Positions 34,824-42,972 of a stretch of DNA of 64,000 bases are shown here, one piece after another; position 1 is the first letter of the stretch; each line of letters begins with the position of its first letter. Both the position numbers and the translations under genes were made by a program. The notes under the pieces were generated by a model. The model was not told the DNA's origin, ran no database searches, and was given only the letters and a program-made list of their open reading frames with translations. Source of the DNA: Spirochaetota bacterium (lineage in GTDB: Bacteria > Spirochaetota > Spirochaetia > Treponematales > UBA12059); the NCBI GenBank assembly GCA_022703505.1, contig JAKLDN010000003.1, forward strand, positions 248,001 through 312,000, given 5' to 3'.

Positions 34824-35723
34824 ATGGAATTCTACGGCGCCGTCGAGGCCGGGGGAACCAAGATCGTAGCCGCGATCGGGAAGGCAGGGGAGGAACCCCG
34901 GGCCCTGGAGCGCATTCCGACCACGGATCCCGGGGAGACCCTGGACCGGATCATCGGATTTTTCCAGGCCCGGGTTTCCGAAGGACTCCCGGTCCGCGCC
35001 CTCGGCGTGGGCTGCTTCGGTCCCGTGGATCTCGACCCGGCCTCCCCCCAGTGGGGCTTCATCACCTCGACCCCCAAGCTCCGGTGGCAGGGGACGGACG
35101 TGGCGGGCACCCTGGGGCGAGCCCTGGGGGTTCCCGTGGGGTTCGACACGGACGTGAACGCCGCGGCCCTGGCGGAGTACCGGCTCGGCGCGGCCCGGGG
35201 CCTGGATCCCGCGGTCTACCTGACCGTGGGCACCGGGATCGGGGGAGGGGCGGTCGTGAACGGCCGGCTCCTCCACGGGGCCGCGCACCCGGAGATGGGG
35301 CACATGCTCGTGTCCCGCCGCGGGGACGACGCGTTCCCGGGCTCCTGCCCCTTCCACGGTTCCTGCTGGGAAGGGTTGGCTTCCGGGCCGGCCGTGGAGG
35401 CCCGATGGGGGCGGCGGGGACAGGACCTCCCTCTCGATCACCCCGCCTGGGACCTGGAGGCCTGGTACCTGGCCCAGGGAATCGTATCCCTGCAGATGGT
35501 ACTATCCCCCCGGGCCGTGATCCTGGGCGGAGGGGTGTCCGAGGTTCCCGGGCTGATCGACCGGGTGCGGTCCGCGGCCGCCTCCTTGTGCGCGGGCTAC
35601 CTGGACAGGCCCCGGACTCCGACGGAATGGGCGGACGTGATCCGGGCCCCGGGCCTCAAGATCCCCGGGCTGGACGGCGCCTTCCTGCTGGCCGAGGACG
35701 CCGCGGGCTCGAGGATTGCGTAG
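34824..35723 (+). CDS. ROK-family fructokinase
   Basis: 299 residues. ATP-binding EAGGTK at the N-terminus, the GxGxG hinge VGTGIGGGAV, and the zinc/ROK motif in HPEMGHMLV followed by GSCPFHGSCWEGLASGPA, which is typical of bacterial fructokinases (ScrK/GmuE branch). It phosphorylates fructose at C6. GGAAGGAG lies upstream. It is 30 nt after the MotA-like gene and may be in the same transcript, although the functions do not match. Confidence 0.92.
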   Translation: MEFYGAVEAGGTKIVAAIGKAGEEPRALERIPTTDPGETLDRIIGFFQARVSEGLPVRALGVGCFGPVDLDPASPQWGFITSTPKLRWQGTDVAGTLGRALGVPVGFDTDVNAAALAEYRLGAARGLDPAVYLTVGTGIGGGAVVNGRLLHGAAHPEMGHMLVSRRGDDAFPGSCPFHGSCWEGLASGPAVEARWGRRGQDLPLDHPAWDLEAWYLAQGIVSLQMVLSPRAVILGGGVSEVPGLIDRVRSAAASLCAGYLDRPRTPTEWADVIRAPGLKIPGLDGAFLLAEDAAGSRIA

Positions 35724-35734
35724 CCTAGTGAAAG

Positions 35735-35766
35735 GGCCGGGCTGATGCGCCAGCCACGGCCCGGCC
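35735..35766. terminator. possible bidirectional hairpin between convergent genes
   Basis: GGCCGGGC (35735-35742) pairs with GCCCGGCC (35759-35766) in the 47-bp gap between the fructokinase and aminotransferase stops. There is no T tract, so termination is only a guess. Confidence 0.35.
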
Positions 35767-35770
35767 TGAA

Positions 35771-36982
35771 CTACTTCAACGCCGACAGCGCTGTCCGGAG
35801 TCGGTCCACGCCCTTTCGACATTCCTCGGTGGAGCAGGAGTAGGCGAGGCGCAGATGTCCTTCCCCGGAGGGACCGAAGACGCTTCCGGCCACGCAGGCG
35901 ATGTGGTGCTCGTTCAAGAGGTAGTCCGCGACCTGGGCGGAGGATTTTCCGAAGGACCGGATGTCCGGGAAGACGTAAAACGCGCCCTTCGGCTCCGCGA
36001 CCTTCACTCCCGGGATCTTGGCCAGGCCGTCCAACATCACGGTTCGCCGTTTGGAGAATTCTCCGACCATCTGATCCACGCAGGACTGGTCCGCGGACAG
36101 GGCCTCCGCCGCGCCGTACTGGATGAAGGTGTTCACGCAGACCGTAGTGTACTGCCGGACCTTGAGGATGGCCCGGGTCATCTCCTCGGAGGCGACGGTC
36201 CATCCCAGGCGCCAACCGTCCATGGCGTAGGTCTTGGAAAAGCCGTTGATGATGACCGTACGCTCCGGCATGCCCGGCACGGAATAGAAGCTGGGCGCGT
36301 AATTCCTTTCCCCGTAGTAGATGCGGGAGTAGATCTCGTCCGCCAGGACCACCAGGTCGTGCCTGCGGGCGATGTCGGCCAGGGCCTTGAGGTTTTCGGC
36401 GCTCTCCACGCAGCCCGTGGGGTTGGCCGGAGAGGTCAGGCAGAGCATCTTGGTCCTCGGGGTGATCCTCTTCTCGACCTCGTCGGGGGACATGGAGAAC
36501 CCGTCCTCCAGGCGCACGGGCACCTCCACGGGGATCCCGCCGGCCATGGAGGCGCAGGACTTGTAGTGGTGCCAGTTGGGATCCGGGACCAGGACCTCGT
36601 CGCCGGGATTGATGAAGGCCAGCATGGAAACCAGGATGGCCTCGTTGGCGCCCGCCATGACGCAGGTCTGTTTTTCCCCGTCCACGGGCACCCCGGTGTC
36701 GATCGTGGTCCGCGCCCCGATGGCCTTCCGCAGGGCGGGGATGCCCAGGTTCGGGGCGTAGTGGACCTCGCCCCGTTTCAGCGCCGCCGCTGCCGCGGCC
36801 TTGATATGCTCGGGGGTGTCGAAATCCGGCCGCCCTATCTGCCAGTGGATGACGTCCTTGCCGGCCGCCTCCAGTTCCTTCACCTTGTCGAAGACCTTGC
36901 GTATCCCCGAAAACGGAACCAGCGAGAGCCTGTCCGCCATCGCCCGCTCCGCGAAGCTCTTTCCCGTATCCTTGGTATCCAT
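35771..36982 (-). CDS. PLP-dependent aminotransferase, class I/II
   Basis: 403 residues of the AAT-I fold. The PLP lysine is Lys250 in NGFSKTYAMDGWRLGW. Other marks are IHWQIGRPDFDTPEHI near the N-terminus, TSPANPTGC, VLADEIYSRIYYG and the C-terminal LRLAYSCS. Close to aspartate/aromatic aminotransferases, specificity unresolved. AGGAGG precedes ATG 36982, 10 nt after the TPP enzyme gene on the same strand, so the two act in one pathway, likely making or consuming a 2-oxo acid. Confidence 0.92.
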   Translation of the reverse strand: MDTKDTGKSFAERAMADRLSLVPFSGIRKVFDKVKELEAAGKDVIHWQIGRPDFDTPEHIKAAAAAALKRGEVHYAPNLGIPALRKAIGARTTIDTGVPVDGEKQTCVMAGANEAILVSMLAFINPGDEVLVPDPNWHHYKSCASMAGGIPVEVPVRLEDGFSMSPDEVEKRITPRTKMLCLTSPANPTGCVESAENLKALADIARRHDLVVLADEIYSRIYYGERNYAPSFYSVPGMPERTVIINGFSKTYAMDGWRLGWTVASEEMTRAILKVRQYTTVCVNTFIQYGAAEALSADQSCVDQMVGEFSKRRTVMLDGLAKIPGVKVAEPKGAFYVFPDIRSFGKSSAQVADYLLNEHHIACVAGSVFGPSGEGHLRLAYSCSTEECRKGVDRLRTALSALK

Positions 36983-36992
36983 GTGGTTCCTC

Positions 36993-38609
36993 CTACTTGT
37001 GCTTGCGCAGGATCAGGTCGTCATACTCCGAGGCGTCGATGGAGGCCTCCACGATGACGGGACCGTCCGACTTGAACGCCTTAGATAGGGCGTCCCGGTA
37101 ATCCGAGGCGTTCCCGGCGCGGATCACGGGGACTCCGAACACGGAATCCGCGTGCGGGTAGTCCCGGTCCAAGAGGTCCGTACCGTACCGGGGCATCTTC
37201 TTCTTGTCCTGCTTCAGGCGGATCAGGTCCAGGCTGCGGTCGTCCAGCAGGACGAACACGATCGGTAGTCCGATCCTGCGGGCCGTGGCCATCTCTCCGG
37301 CCATCATGTGGAAACCGCCGTCTCCGGTCACGCAGGCCACCTTCCGGTCCGGGCGGCAGAGCTTGGCGGCCAGGGCGGCGGGGATGCCGAAGCCCATGGA
37401 CGACCATCCGTTGGTCATCAGCTGAAGCCCCGGGGCGGGGGTCCTCCACATCTGGCCGACGAGGTGGATGTGGGCTCCGACGTCGCAGGTCATGATTCCG
37501 TCTTCGGGCAGGGCTTCCCGCAGGCCGGCCAGGGCCGCCCGGGGGCCGAAGGATCCCGGAGGCGGCTCCATGGCCCGGAACATGGCGTCGCGCCGCCCGG
37601 CCAACTCCTTGAGGTCCCAACGGGAATCCAGGGGAGCCAGGGCTTCCAGCCTGAGAAGGGATGTGCCGATATCTCCCGTCACGTCCGTGACCTCGGGATA
37701 GAGGATTCGGTCGATGTCCGCGGGAAGGGTGTCCAGGCAGAGCAGGGGAACGGAGGGCATCCAGTCCTCGTAGTTGAACTCGATGGGATCGTACCCGACC
37801 GCCACCACCAGGTCCGCCTCCTTGTGGGTTGCCGCCACACGGTCGGACAGGGCATGGAAAAGAACCCCGACGTAGAGGGGATGGTTTTCCGATACCAGGC
37901 CCTTGGCCATGGGGGTCAGGATGATGGGCATCCGGTGCTTTTCGGCGATCCGGATCAGCCGGGGACCCAGGCCCGCACGGACCGCGGACAATCCGACGGC
38001 CAGGACGGGCCTGCGGGAAGCGGACATGGCGGTTTCGATCGAGCGGAGGGCATCCTCCGAGGCCGGGCCCAGGGTACGCACCGGGGGCAGACCCGCGGCG
38101 ACGGGAGAGTTCGTGGTCTCCTTGGGACCCAGATCCTCGGGCAGGCCGATGTGTACGGGCCCGGGCATGTCGGAGAGGGCTATCTGCAGGGCCTGGTCGA
38201 GGACCTGGTCGACCCTGTCCGGAGCGAGGCGGGTGGTCCACTTGGTCAGGGGCCGGTACAGGGCCTGGTGGTCGACGGCCATCTGGACCGTGCGGCCCAG
38301 CATCTTCTCAGGCGGCTCGCTGGTGAACGCCAGGAGAGGGGAGCGGTCCAGGAGTGCTCCCCCGACCCCTGTGCTGAGGTTCGTGGCACCGGGTCCCACG
38401 GTACCGTAGCAGGCTCCCGGGATACCCGTCAGGCGGGCGGAGACATCGGCCATGAACCCGGCGGTAGCCTCGTTCGCGACCAGCACGAAATCCACGCCGC
38501 CGGCTCGCATGGCATCCATATAATAGAGCCACGAGCCGCTGGGTACGCCGAATACTCGTCGGATACCTGCGCTGCGCAGGCGGGCTACCAATCTCTCGGC
38601 GACAGTCAT
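36993..38609 (-). CDS. TPP-dependent 2-oxo acid decarboxylase/synthase (acetolactate synthase superfamily)
   Basis: 538 residues with the three-domain POX/ALS layout: Pyr domain with catalytic Glu47 (VANEATAGFMAD), central domain, and PP domain with GDGGFHMMAGE followed by LLDDRSLDLI. The usual Asn-Asn after the GDG motif is Asp-Asp here, as in some decarboxylases and catabolic acetolactate synthases. No FAD-type signature can be called by eye. The substrate could be a 2-oxo acid formed by the adjacent aminotransferase. ATG 38609 has GGAG upstream. Confidence 0.87.
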   Translation of the reverse strand: MTVAERLVARLRSAGIRRVFGVPSGSWLYYMDAMRAGGVDFVLVANEATAGFMADVSARLTGIPGACYGTVGPGATNLSTGVGGALLDRSPLLAFTSEPPEKMLGRTVQMAVDHQALYRPLTKWTTRLAPDRVDQVLDQALQIALSDMPGPVHIGLPEDLGPKETTNSPVAAGLPPVRTLGPASEDALRSIETAMSASRRPVLAVGLSAVRAGLGPRLIRIAEKHRMPIILTPMAKGLVSENHPLYVGVLFHALSDRVAATHKEADLVVAVGYDPIEFNYEDWMPSVPLLCLDTLPADIDRILYPEVTDVTGDIGTSLLRLEALAPLDSRWDLKELAGRRDAMFRAMEPPPGSFGPRAALAGLREALPEDGIMTCDVGAHIHLVGQMWRTPAPGLQLMTNGWSSMGFGIPAALAAKLCRPDRKVACVTGDGGFHMMAGEMATARRIGLPIVFVLLDDRSLDLIRLKQDKKKMPRYGTDLLDRDYPHADSVFGVPVIRAGNASDYRDALSKAFKSDGPVIVEASIDASEYDDLILRKHK

Positions 38610-38645
38610 CGATGCACTCCTTGAAAAAGGGGAATATCCACGATC

Positions 38646-38686
38646 ATATATCATATATTTATAACATTCTTGTACAGTATTGGCAA
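38646..38686 (-). promoter_or_regulatory. promoter and operator of the TPP enzyme operon
   Basis: On the minus strand TTGCCA (38686-38681), 17 nt, TATAAA (38663-38658), directly followed by TATATGATATAT (38657-38646), which covers the start point. The same 12-mer is at the promoter of the divergent GntR gene. Confidence 0.7.
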
Positions 38687-38748
38687 GGTGAAAGTTGAAA
38701 TTGGGTAGAATCCGCCCTATCCAGTGTGGTCCGTTCAGAGTATTTTCA

Positions 38749-38777
38749 TGGACAGTATGAAGTATATGATATATAAT
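38749..38777 (+). promoter_or_regulatory. promoter and operator of the GntR gene
   Basis: TGGACA (38749-38754), 17 nt, TATAAT (38772-38777). TATATGATATAT at 38763-38774 overlaps the spacer and -10 box, ideal for autorepression. Confidence 0.72.
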
Positions 38778-38792
38778 GCTCGCGGTGACATC

Positions 38793-39461
38793 ATGAACAA
38801 GAAAATTACCGCCATGCCGATCCGCGAACAGCTCTACGAAGCCGTCAAGGAGTCCATCCTTCGGAACGCCTTCATCCCCGGTTCCCTTCTGCAAATCGAC
38901 CGCCTCGCGGAGGAGTACGGGGTCAGCGCCACCCCCGTCCGGGAGGCCCTGGTACGCCTGGAATCGGACGGTTTGGTAACCCTCATCCCGAACAAGGGCG
39001 CCCAGGTCACGGAGATCACGGAAAAGGATATTCGGGAAATATGGGAGATGCGCCGGCTTCTGGAACCCTATGCGGCCCGATCCAGCGCCCCGGCCATTTC
39101 GGAGGAGGATATCTCCGGACTCGAGCGCCTGATCCTGAATCTCCGGGAAGACCCGTCCAATACGGAACTCTATATCAAGACGGATATTATGCTACACGAG
39201 ATGTTGTACTTCCATTGCCCGAATTCCTATCTTCGGGAAACCCTGAGAAAGGTGCACGAGGTCTCATACCGGATCCGATACTTCGCGGAGAGCAGAAAGA
39301 CCATGCATGACACGGTCATTCACGAGGTGATTCGTGAACATTTGGACATTCTGGATATCCTGCGTTCCCGAGACCCCGACCGGATCGTTGTTGCCGTCAG
39401 CTCCCACCTGTTGAACGGCGAGAGAAGAGCCCTTTCTGCCCTTCCCAAGAGCAAGTCCTAG
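38793..39461 (+). CDS. GntR-family regulator, FadR/FCD subfamily
   Basis: 222 residues: winged helix-turn-helix (about 8-75, REQLYEAVKESILRNAFIPGS, YGVSATPVREALVRLESDGLV) and an all-helical FCD ligand domain (EIWEMRRLLEPYAA, with acid/His metal ligands further on, LHEML and HL). It probably represses the divergent TPP/aminotransferase operon and itself through the shared 12-bp sites, and perhaps the TRAP genes downstream. The longer in-frame ATGs upstream overlap the promoter, so ATG 38793 is used. Confidence 0.9.
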   Translation: MNKKITAMPIREQLYEAVKESILRNAFIPGSLLQIDRLAEEYGVSATPVREALVRLESDGLVTLIPNKGAQVTEITEKDIREIWEMRRLLEPYAARSSAPAISEEDISGLERLILNLREDPSNTELYIKTDIMLHEMLYFHCPNSYLRETLRKVHEVSYRIRYFAESRKTMHDTVIHEVIREHLDILDILRSRDPDRIVVAVSSHLLNGERRALSALPKSKS

Positions 39462-39573
39462 GACAGATCCCTCCATCCAATCCGTTCGGCGAAGAAATTG
39501 TCCGAAAATCCCTTCCATATTTAGCCCTAAGCCGGATTGTCCCTGCTTCTTCGCGTAGCCCTTTATTTTTTAC

Positions 39574-39601
39574 TTGACGGATACTATACTCATGATACAC
39601 T
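39574..39601 (+). promoter_or_regulatory. putative promoter of the TRAP transporter genes
   Basis: TTGACG (39574-39579), 16 nt, TACACT (39596-39601), inside an AT-rich pocket; the spacer holds ACTATACTCATGAT. The leader of about 105 nt contains the GGATATA repeat. Confidence 0.5.
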
Positions 39602-39628
39602 GGATATAGGATATAGGATATAGGATAT
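39602..39628 (+). repeat. 7-bp tandem repeat GGATATA
   Basis: Three full GGATATA units and a fourth partial one, followed at 39640-39653 by ATCCATATCCATAT, a near-complement that could pair with them as a leader hairpin. Confidence 0.85.
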
Positions 39629-39714
39629 CGATCAACTAGTATCCATATCCATATGCAGCCCGAAGTGATTCGGGCCAACGATACCGGGAGCCCGCTCCCG
39701 GCAAGGGGAAAGGC

Positions 39715-41679
39715 GTGGAAAAGAAAGCAGAGACTGCGGCGGCAGCCGAAGCGGCCCCGGATGGAGAGAAGATCCTCCAGCAGATCGACCGGGAATCGGG
39801 ATATCGCAGGAATGTCGACCTGTTCTGGAAATATGTGATCTTCGCGATTTCCGTGGTCTTCATATCCTACCATATGTGGACATCCCGGTTCGGGATGCCC
39901 GAGGTGATCAAGCATCGAGCGATCCACGTCGGATTCATTCTGTTGCTTGTCTTCCTGTATTTCCCTTCTTCGAAGAAATCGCCCCGGAACCGGCCCACGG
40001 TGTTCGATCTCATCCTGGCCGCGCTGTCCATCGGCATGGTCCTGTACACCCTTCTGCAGAGGGATGCCTTCCTCAAGCGTGGCGGCGTGGCGGAGCCCAT
40101 GGATCTCATCGTGGGAGGCGTGGCGATCCTGCTGGTATTGGAGGCCTGCCGAAGGTCCGTGGGGCCCCAGCTCCTCATCCTGTGCATCGTCTTCCTCCTG
40201 TACGCCTGGGGTGGACGGTACATACCGGGGATCCTTTCCCACCGGGGCCACTCCCTCGAGCGGATCATCTACCAGATGTACCTGACCAGCCAGGGAATAT
40301 TCGGCATGCCCATCGGGGTTTCGTCGACCTACCTGATCATATTCGTGGTACTCGGGGCCATGCTGGACAAGAGCGGCCTGTCCAAGCTGTTCAACGACAT
40401 CGCCCTGGCCATCGGGGGACGCCTTACGGGCGGTCCCGCCAAGGTATCCGTGGTGGCCAGCGCCCTGGTCGGCATGATCAGCGGGAGCGCGGCGACCAAC
40501 GTGGCGACCACGGGGGCCTTCACGATCCCCCTCATGAAGAAGGTCGGCTACAAGCCGTACTTCGCGGGGGCCATCGAGGCCGCCGCCTCCACGGGCGGGC
40601 AGTTCATGCCCCCCATCATGGGCTCCGTGGCCTTCATCATGGCCGAGTTCCTGGGGGTGCGCTACCTGACCATCGCCGGAGCCGCGATCATCCCGGCCCT
40701 CCTGTACTTCGCGGGGGTCTTCTTCCAGATCGACCTGCGGGCCCGGTCCATGGGACTCCGGGGACTCTCGAAGGAGGAGATCCCGAACGTCTGGAAGACG
40801 ATTCTGCGCTACGGCCAGATGATCATTCCCATCTTCGTGTTGGTGTACCTGCTGTTCGAAGGGCGAACCCCGCTCTACGCGGCCTTCTATACCGTGGTGA
40901 TCACCGCCCTCCTGTCCTGGATCCGCAAGGAGACCCGGATCGGCGCCAAGGAGTTGCGGGATGTGGCGGTCAACTCCGCCCGGAGCTCCTTGAGCATCGG
41001 CGTGGCCATGGCCAACGCCGGGTTCGTGGTCGCCGTCCTCTCCATGACGGGCATCGGCATCATCCTGGCGGACAATATCGTCCGGCTATCAGCGGGCCAG
41101 CTCCCGATCGCCCTGTTCCTATGCATGGTGGTGTCCATCATACTGGGCATGGGCCTGCCGACCAGCGCCTGCTACGTGATCGCCGGGTCCATCGCGGTGC
41201 CCATTCTAACCAAGATGGGGGTCCCCCCCTTCCAGGCCCACTTCTTCGTGCTCTATTTCGCCTGCCTGTCTACCATCACCCCGCCGGTGGCCCTGGCCGC
41301 CTACGTCGGGGCGGGGATGTCCGGAGCCTCCCCCAACAAGGTGGGGTGGACCGCCTTCCGCCTGGCTCTGGCCGGGTTCATCGTGCCGTTCTTCTTCATC
41401 TACAACCCGGAGATGCTCCTGATCTCCGATTCCAAGCTCGCGATCATCTGGTCGGCGATCAGCGGGCTCGCCGGCACCGCCCTCCTGGCCGTGGCTGTGG
41501 AAGGATACCTCACGAAGCGGATCATCTGGCCCCTCCGTATCGTGTTCGGCGCCGCGGCCCTGATGCTCATCGCCCCGGGCCTCCGGACCGACTTGATCGG
41601 CCTGGGCCTGACCCTGACGGGCTTCGCGGGCGTGAAGTTCCTTCCCGCCGCCAAGGAGCGTAAGGCCGCCGCGGCATGA
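39715..41679 (+). CDS. TRAP transporter fused small/large permease (DctQM type)
   Basis: 654 residues with some 17 hydrophobic segments: a DctQ-like N-terminal part (to about residue 170) fused to a DctM-like channel (GMISGSAATNVATTGAFTIPLM, GLPTSACYVIAGSIAVPIL, TPPVALAAYVGAGMSGA). Such fusions go with TAXI-type binding proteins, as here. It imports an organic acid with Na+ or H+. The start is GTG 39715, supported by AAGGGG 6 nt upstream. Confidence 0.93.
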   Translation: MEKKAETAAAAEAAPDGEKILQQIDRESGYRRNVDLFWKYVIFAISVVFISYHMWTSRFGMPEVIKHRAIHVGFILLLVFLYFPSSKKSPRNRPTVFDLILAALSIGMVLYTLLQRDAFLKRGGVAEPMDLIVGGVAILLVLEACRRSVGPQLLILCIVFLLYAWGGRYIPGILSHRGHSLERIIYQMYLTSQGIFGMPIGVSSTYLIIFVVLGAMLDKSGLSKLFNDIALAIGGRLTGGPAKVSVVASALVGMISGSAATNVATTGAFTIPLMKKVGYKPYFAGAIEAAASTGGQFMPPIMGSVAFIMAEFLGVRYLTIAGAAIIPALLYFAGVFFQIDLRARSMGLRGLSKEEIPNVWKTILRYGQMIIPIFVLVYLLFEGRTPLYAAFYTVVITALLSWIRKETRIGAKELRDVAVNSARSSLSIGVAMANAGFVVAVLSMTGIGIILADNIVRLSAGQLPIALFLCMVVSIILGMGLPTSACYVIAGSIAVPILTKMGVPPFQAHFFVLYFACLSTITPPVALAAYVGAGMSGASPNKVGWTAFRLALAGFIVPFFFIYNPEMLLISDSKLAIIWSAISGLAGTALLAVAVEGYLTKRIIWPLRIVFGAAALMLIAPGLRTDLIGLGLTLTGFAGVKFLPAAKERKAAAA

Positions 41680-41837
41680 CCCCGAAGGAGCGGGGCCCCG
41701 ACCCTGGGGTTCCGCGTCCGTCCCCGGCGCGCCGGCCCGTCCGGCGTACCGGGCTCGAAAAGTGCCAAGGCCATCGTGGATGGCTGGATATAGTTCGAGA
41801 TCCGTCGCACGCGGACGGTAGATTAGGAGGAAGGAAG

Positions 41838-42839
41838 ATGACGAATCTGAAGAAGGGATTCGCGCTGCTCGCGGTGGCGGCCCTGGTCCTGCTCGCGGCC
41901 TGCGCCCCCAAGACGGAAGCCGCCAAGCCGGCCGCTCCCACGGAAGTCCGCCACATCACCATGGGCACGGCGGGCGTGGGCGGTTCGAACTATCCCACGG
42001 GCATCGCCATGTCGGCCCTGTGGAACGCCAACATCCCGGGCGTCAAGGCCGTGGCCATCGCAACCGGCGGGAGCCCCCACAACATCGACCTCTTGCGCAC
42101 CAAGGACGCGGACGTCGCCGTCTGCCGCTCCCTGGAGGCCTACCGGGCCACGAACGGCATCGAACCCTACAAGGAGAAGATGCCCTGGCTCCGGTCCCTG
42201 ACGGGCGGGCTGTTCACGGACGTCTTCCAGGTAGTGGCCGTTAAGGCAAGCGGCATCAAGAGCGTGGCGGACTTCAAGGGCAAGCGGATCGTCGTGGGCC
42301 CCGTCGGTTCCGGCGGCGAAGTGGACGCGCGGGAAACCCTGGCGGCCTACGGCCTGACGTACGAGGACATGAAGGTGAGCTTCGTGGAGTTCGCCCAGGG
42401 CATCGACATGATGAAGGACGGTCTCGCGGACGCCGGCATCATCGGCCTGGCCATGGGAGCCTCGGGCATGCAGGAACTGCTACTGGACGGCAAGGTAGGA
42501 CTCATCCCCATCACGGACGAAGCCCTGGCGAACCTCCGGAAGAAGAACGAGTTCCTCATCCGGCGCAACATCCCCGCGAACACCTACCCCAACCAGCCCG
42601 AGGCGGTCCCGACGGTCGGAACCCCCCCGGACATCATCATCGTCCGGGACGACATGCCCGAGGACCTCGTGTACCAGATGACCAAGACCCTGTACACGAA
42701 CCTGCCCGCCATCCACGCCGTCTCGGCCCTGTTGACCCAGTTCACCAAGGACCTGGTGCTGCCCGAGGATCAGATGCTGATCCCCTATCACCCCGGCGCC
42801 AAGAAGTACTTCGTGGAGATGGGCTGGCTGAAGAAGTAG
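41838..42839 (+). CDS. TAXI-family TRAP transporter substrate-binding lipoprotein
   Basis: 333 residues. Lipoprotein signal: MTNLKKGFALLAVAALVLLA then AC, with cysteine near residue 22. TAXI-type body: ITMGTAGVGGSNYPTGIAMS, IATGGSPHNIDLLRTKDADVAVC, and KRIVVGPVGSGGE. It delivers the ligand to the fused permease encoded just upstream. ATG 41838 has AGGAGGAAGGAAG. A strong terminator follows, closing the unit. Confidence 0.93.
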   Translation: MTNLKKGFALLAVAALVLLAACAPKTEAAKPAAPTEVRHITMGTAGVGGSNYPTGIAMSALWNANIPGVKAVAIATGGSPHNIDLLRTKDADVAVCRSLEAYRATNGIEPYKEKMPWLRSLTGGLFTDVFQVVAVKASGIKSVADFKGKRIVVGPVGSGGEVDARETLAAYGLTYEDMKVSFVEFAQGIDMMKDGLADAGIIGLAMGASGMQELLLDGKVGLIPITDEALANLRKKNEFLIRRNIPANTYPNQPEAVPTVGTPPDIIIVRDDMPEDLVYQMTKTLYTNLPAIHAVSALLTQFTKDLVLPEDQMLIPYHPGAKKYFVEMGWLKK

Positions 42840-42870
42840 CCTCTCGTCTCGGGTAGATTCTCCCGTTTCC

Positions 42871-42910
42871 GCCGCCCCCGTGATGCCTCCCGGGGGCGGC
42901 ATTTTTATTT
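42871..42910 (+). terminator. rho-independent terminator after the TAXI gene
   Basis: Perfect 10-bp stem GCCGCCCCCG (42871-42880) and CGGGGGCGGC (42891-42900), then ATTTTTATTT. Confidence 0.93.
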
Positions 42911-42972
42911 CCTTGGCACCGTATTGCGCGCCGGGCCGGGGAGGAGTACCCTGTTCCAGAAAAGGAGCGCGC

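Noticed and set aside
36993-38609. Sulfoacetaldehyde acetyltransferase (Xsc) in a taurine pathway
   Set aside because: TRAP transporter, GntR regulator and aminotransferase fit superficially, but the aminotransferase is class I/II rather than the class III taurine type and the TPP enzyme is shorter and lacks sequence I associate with Xsc.
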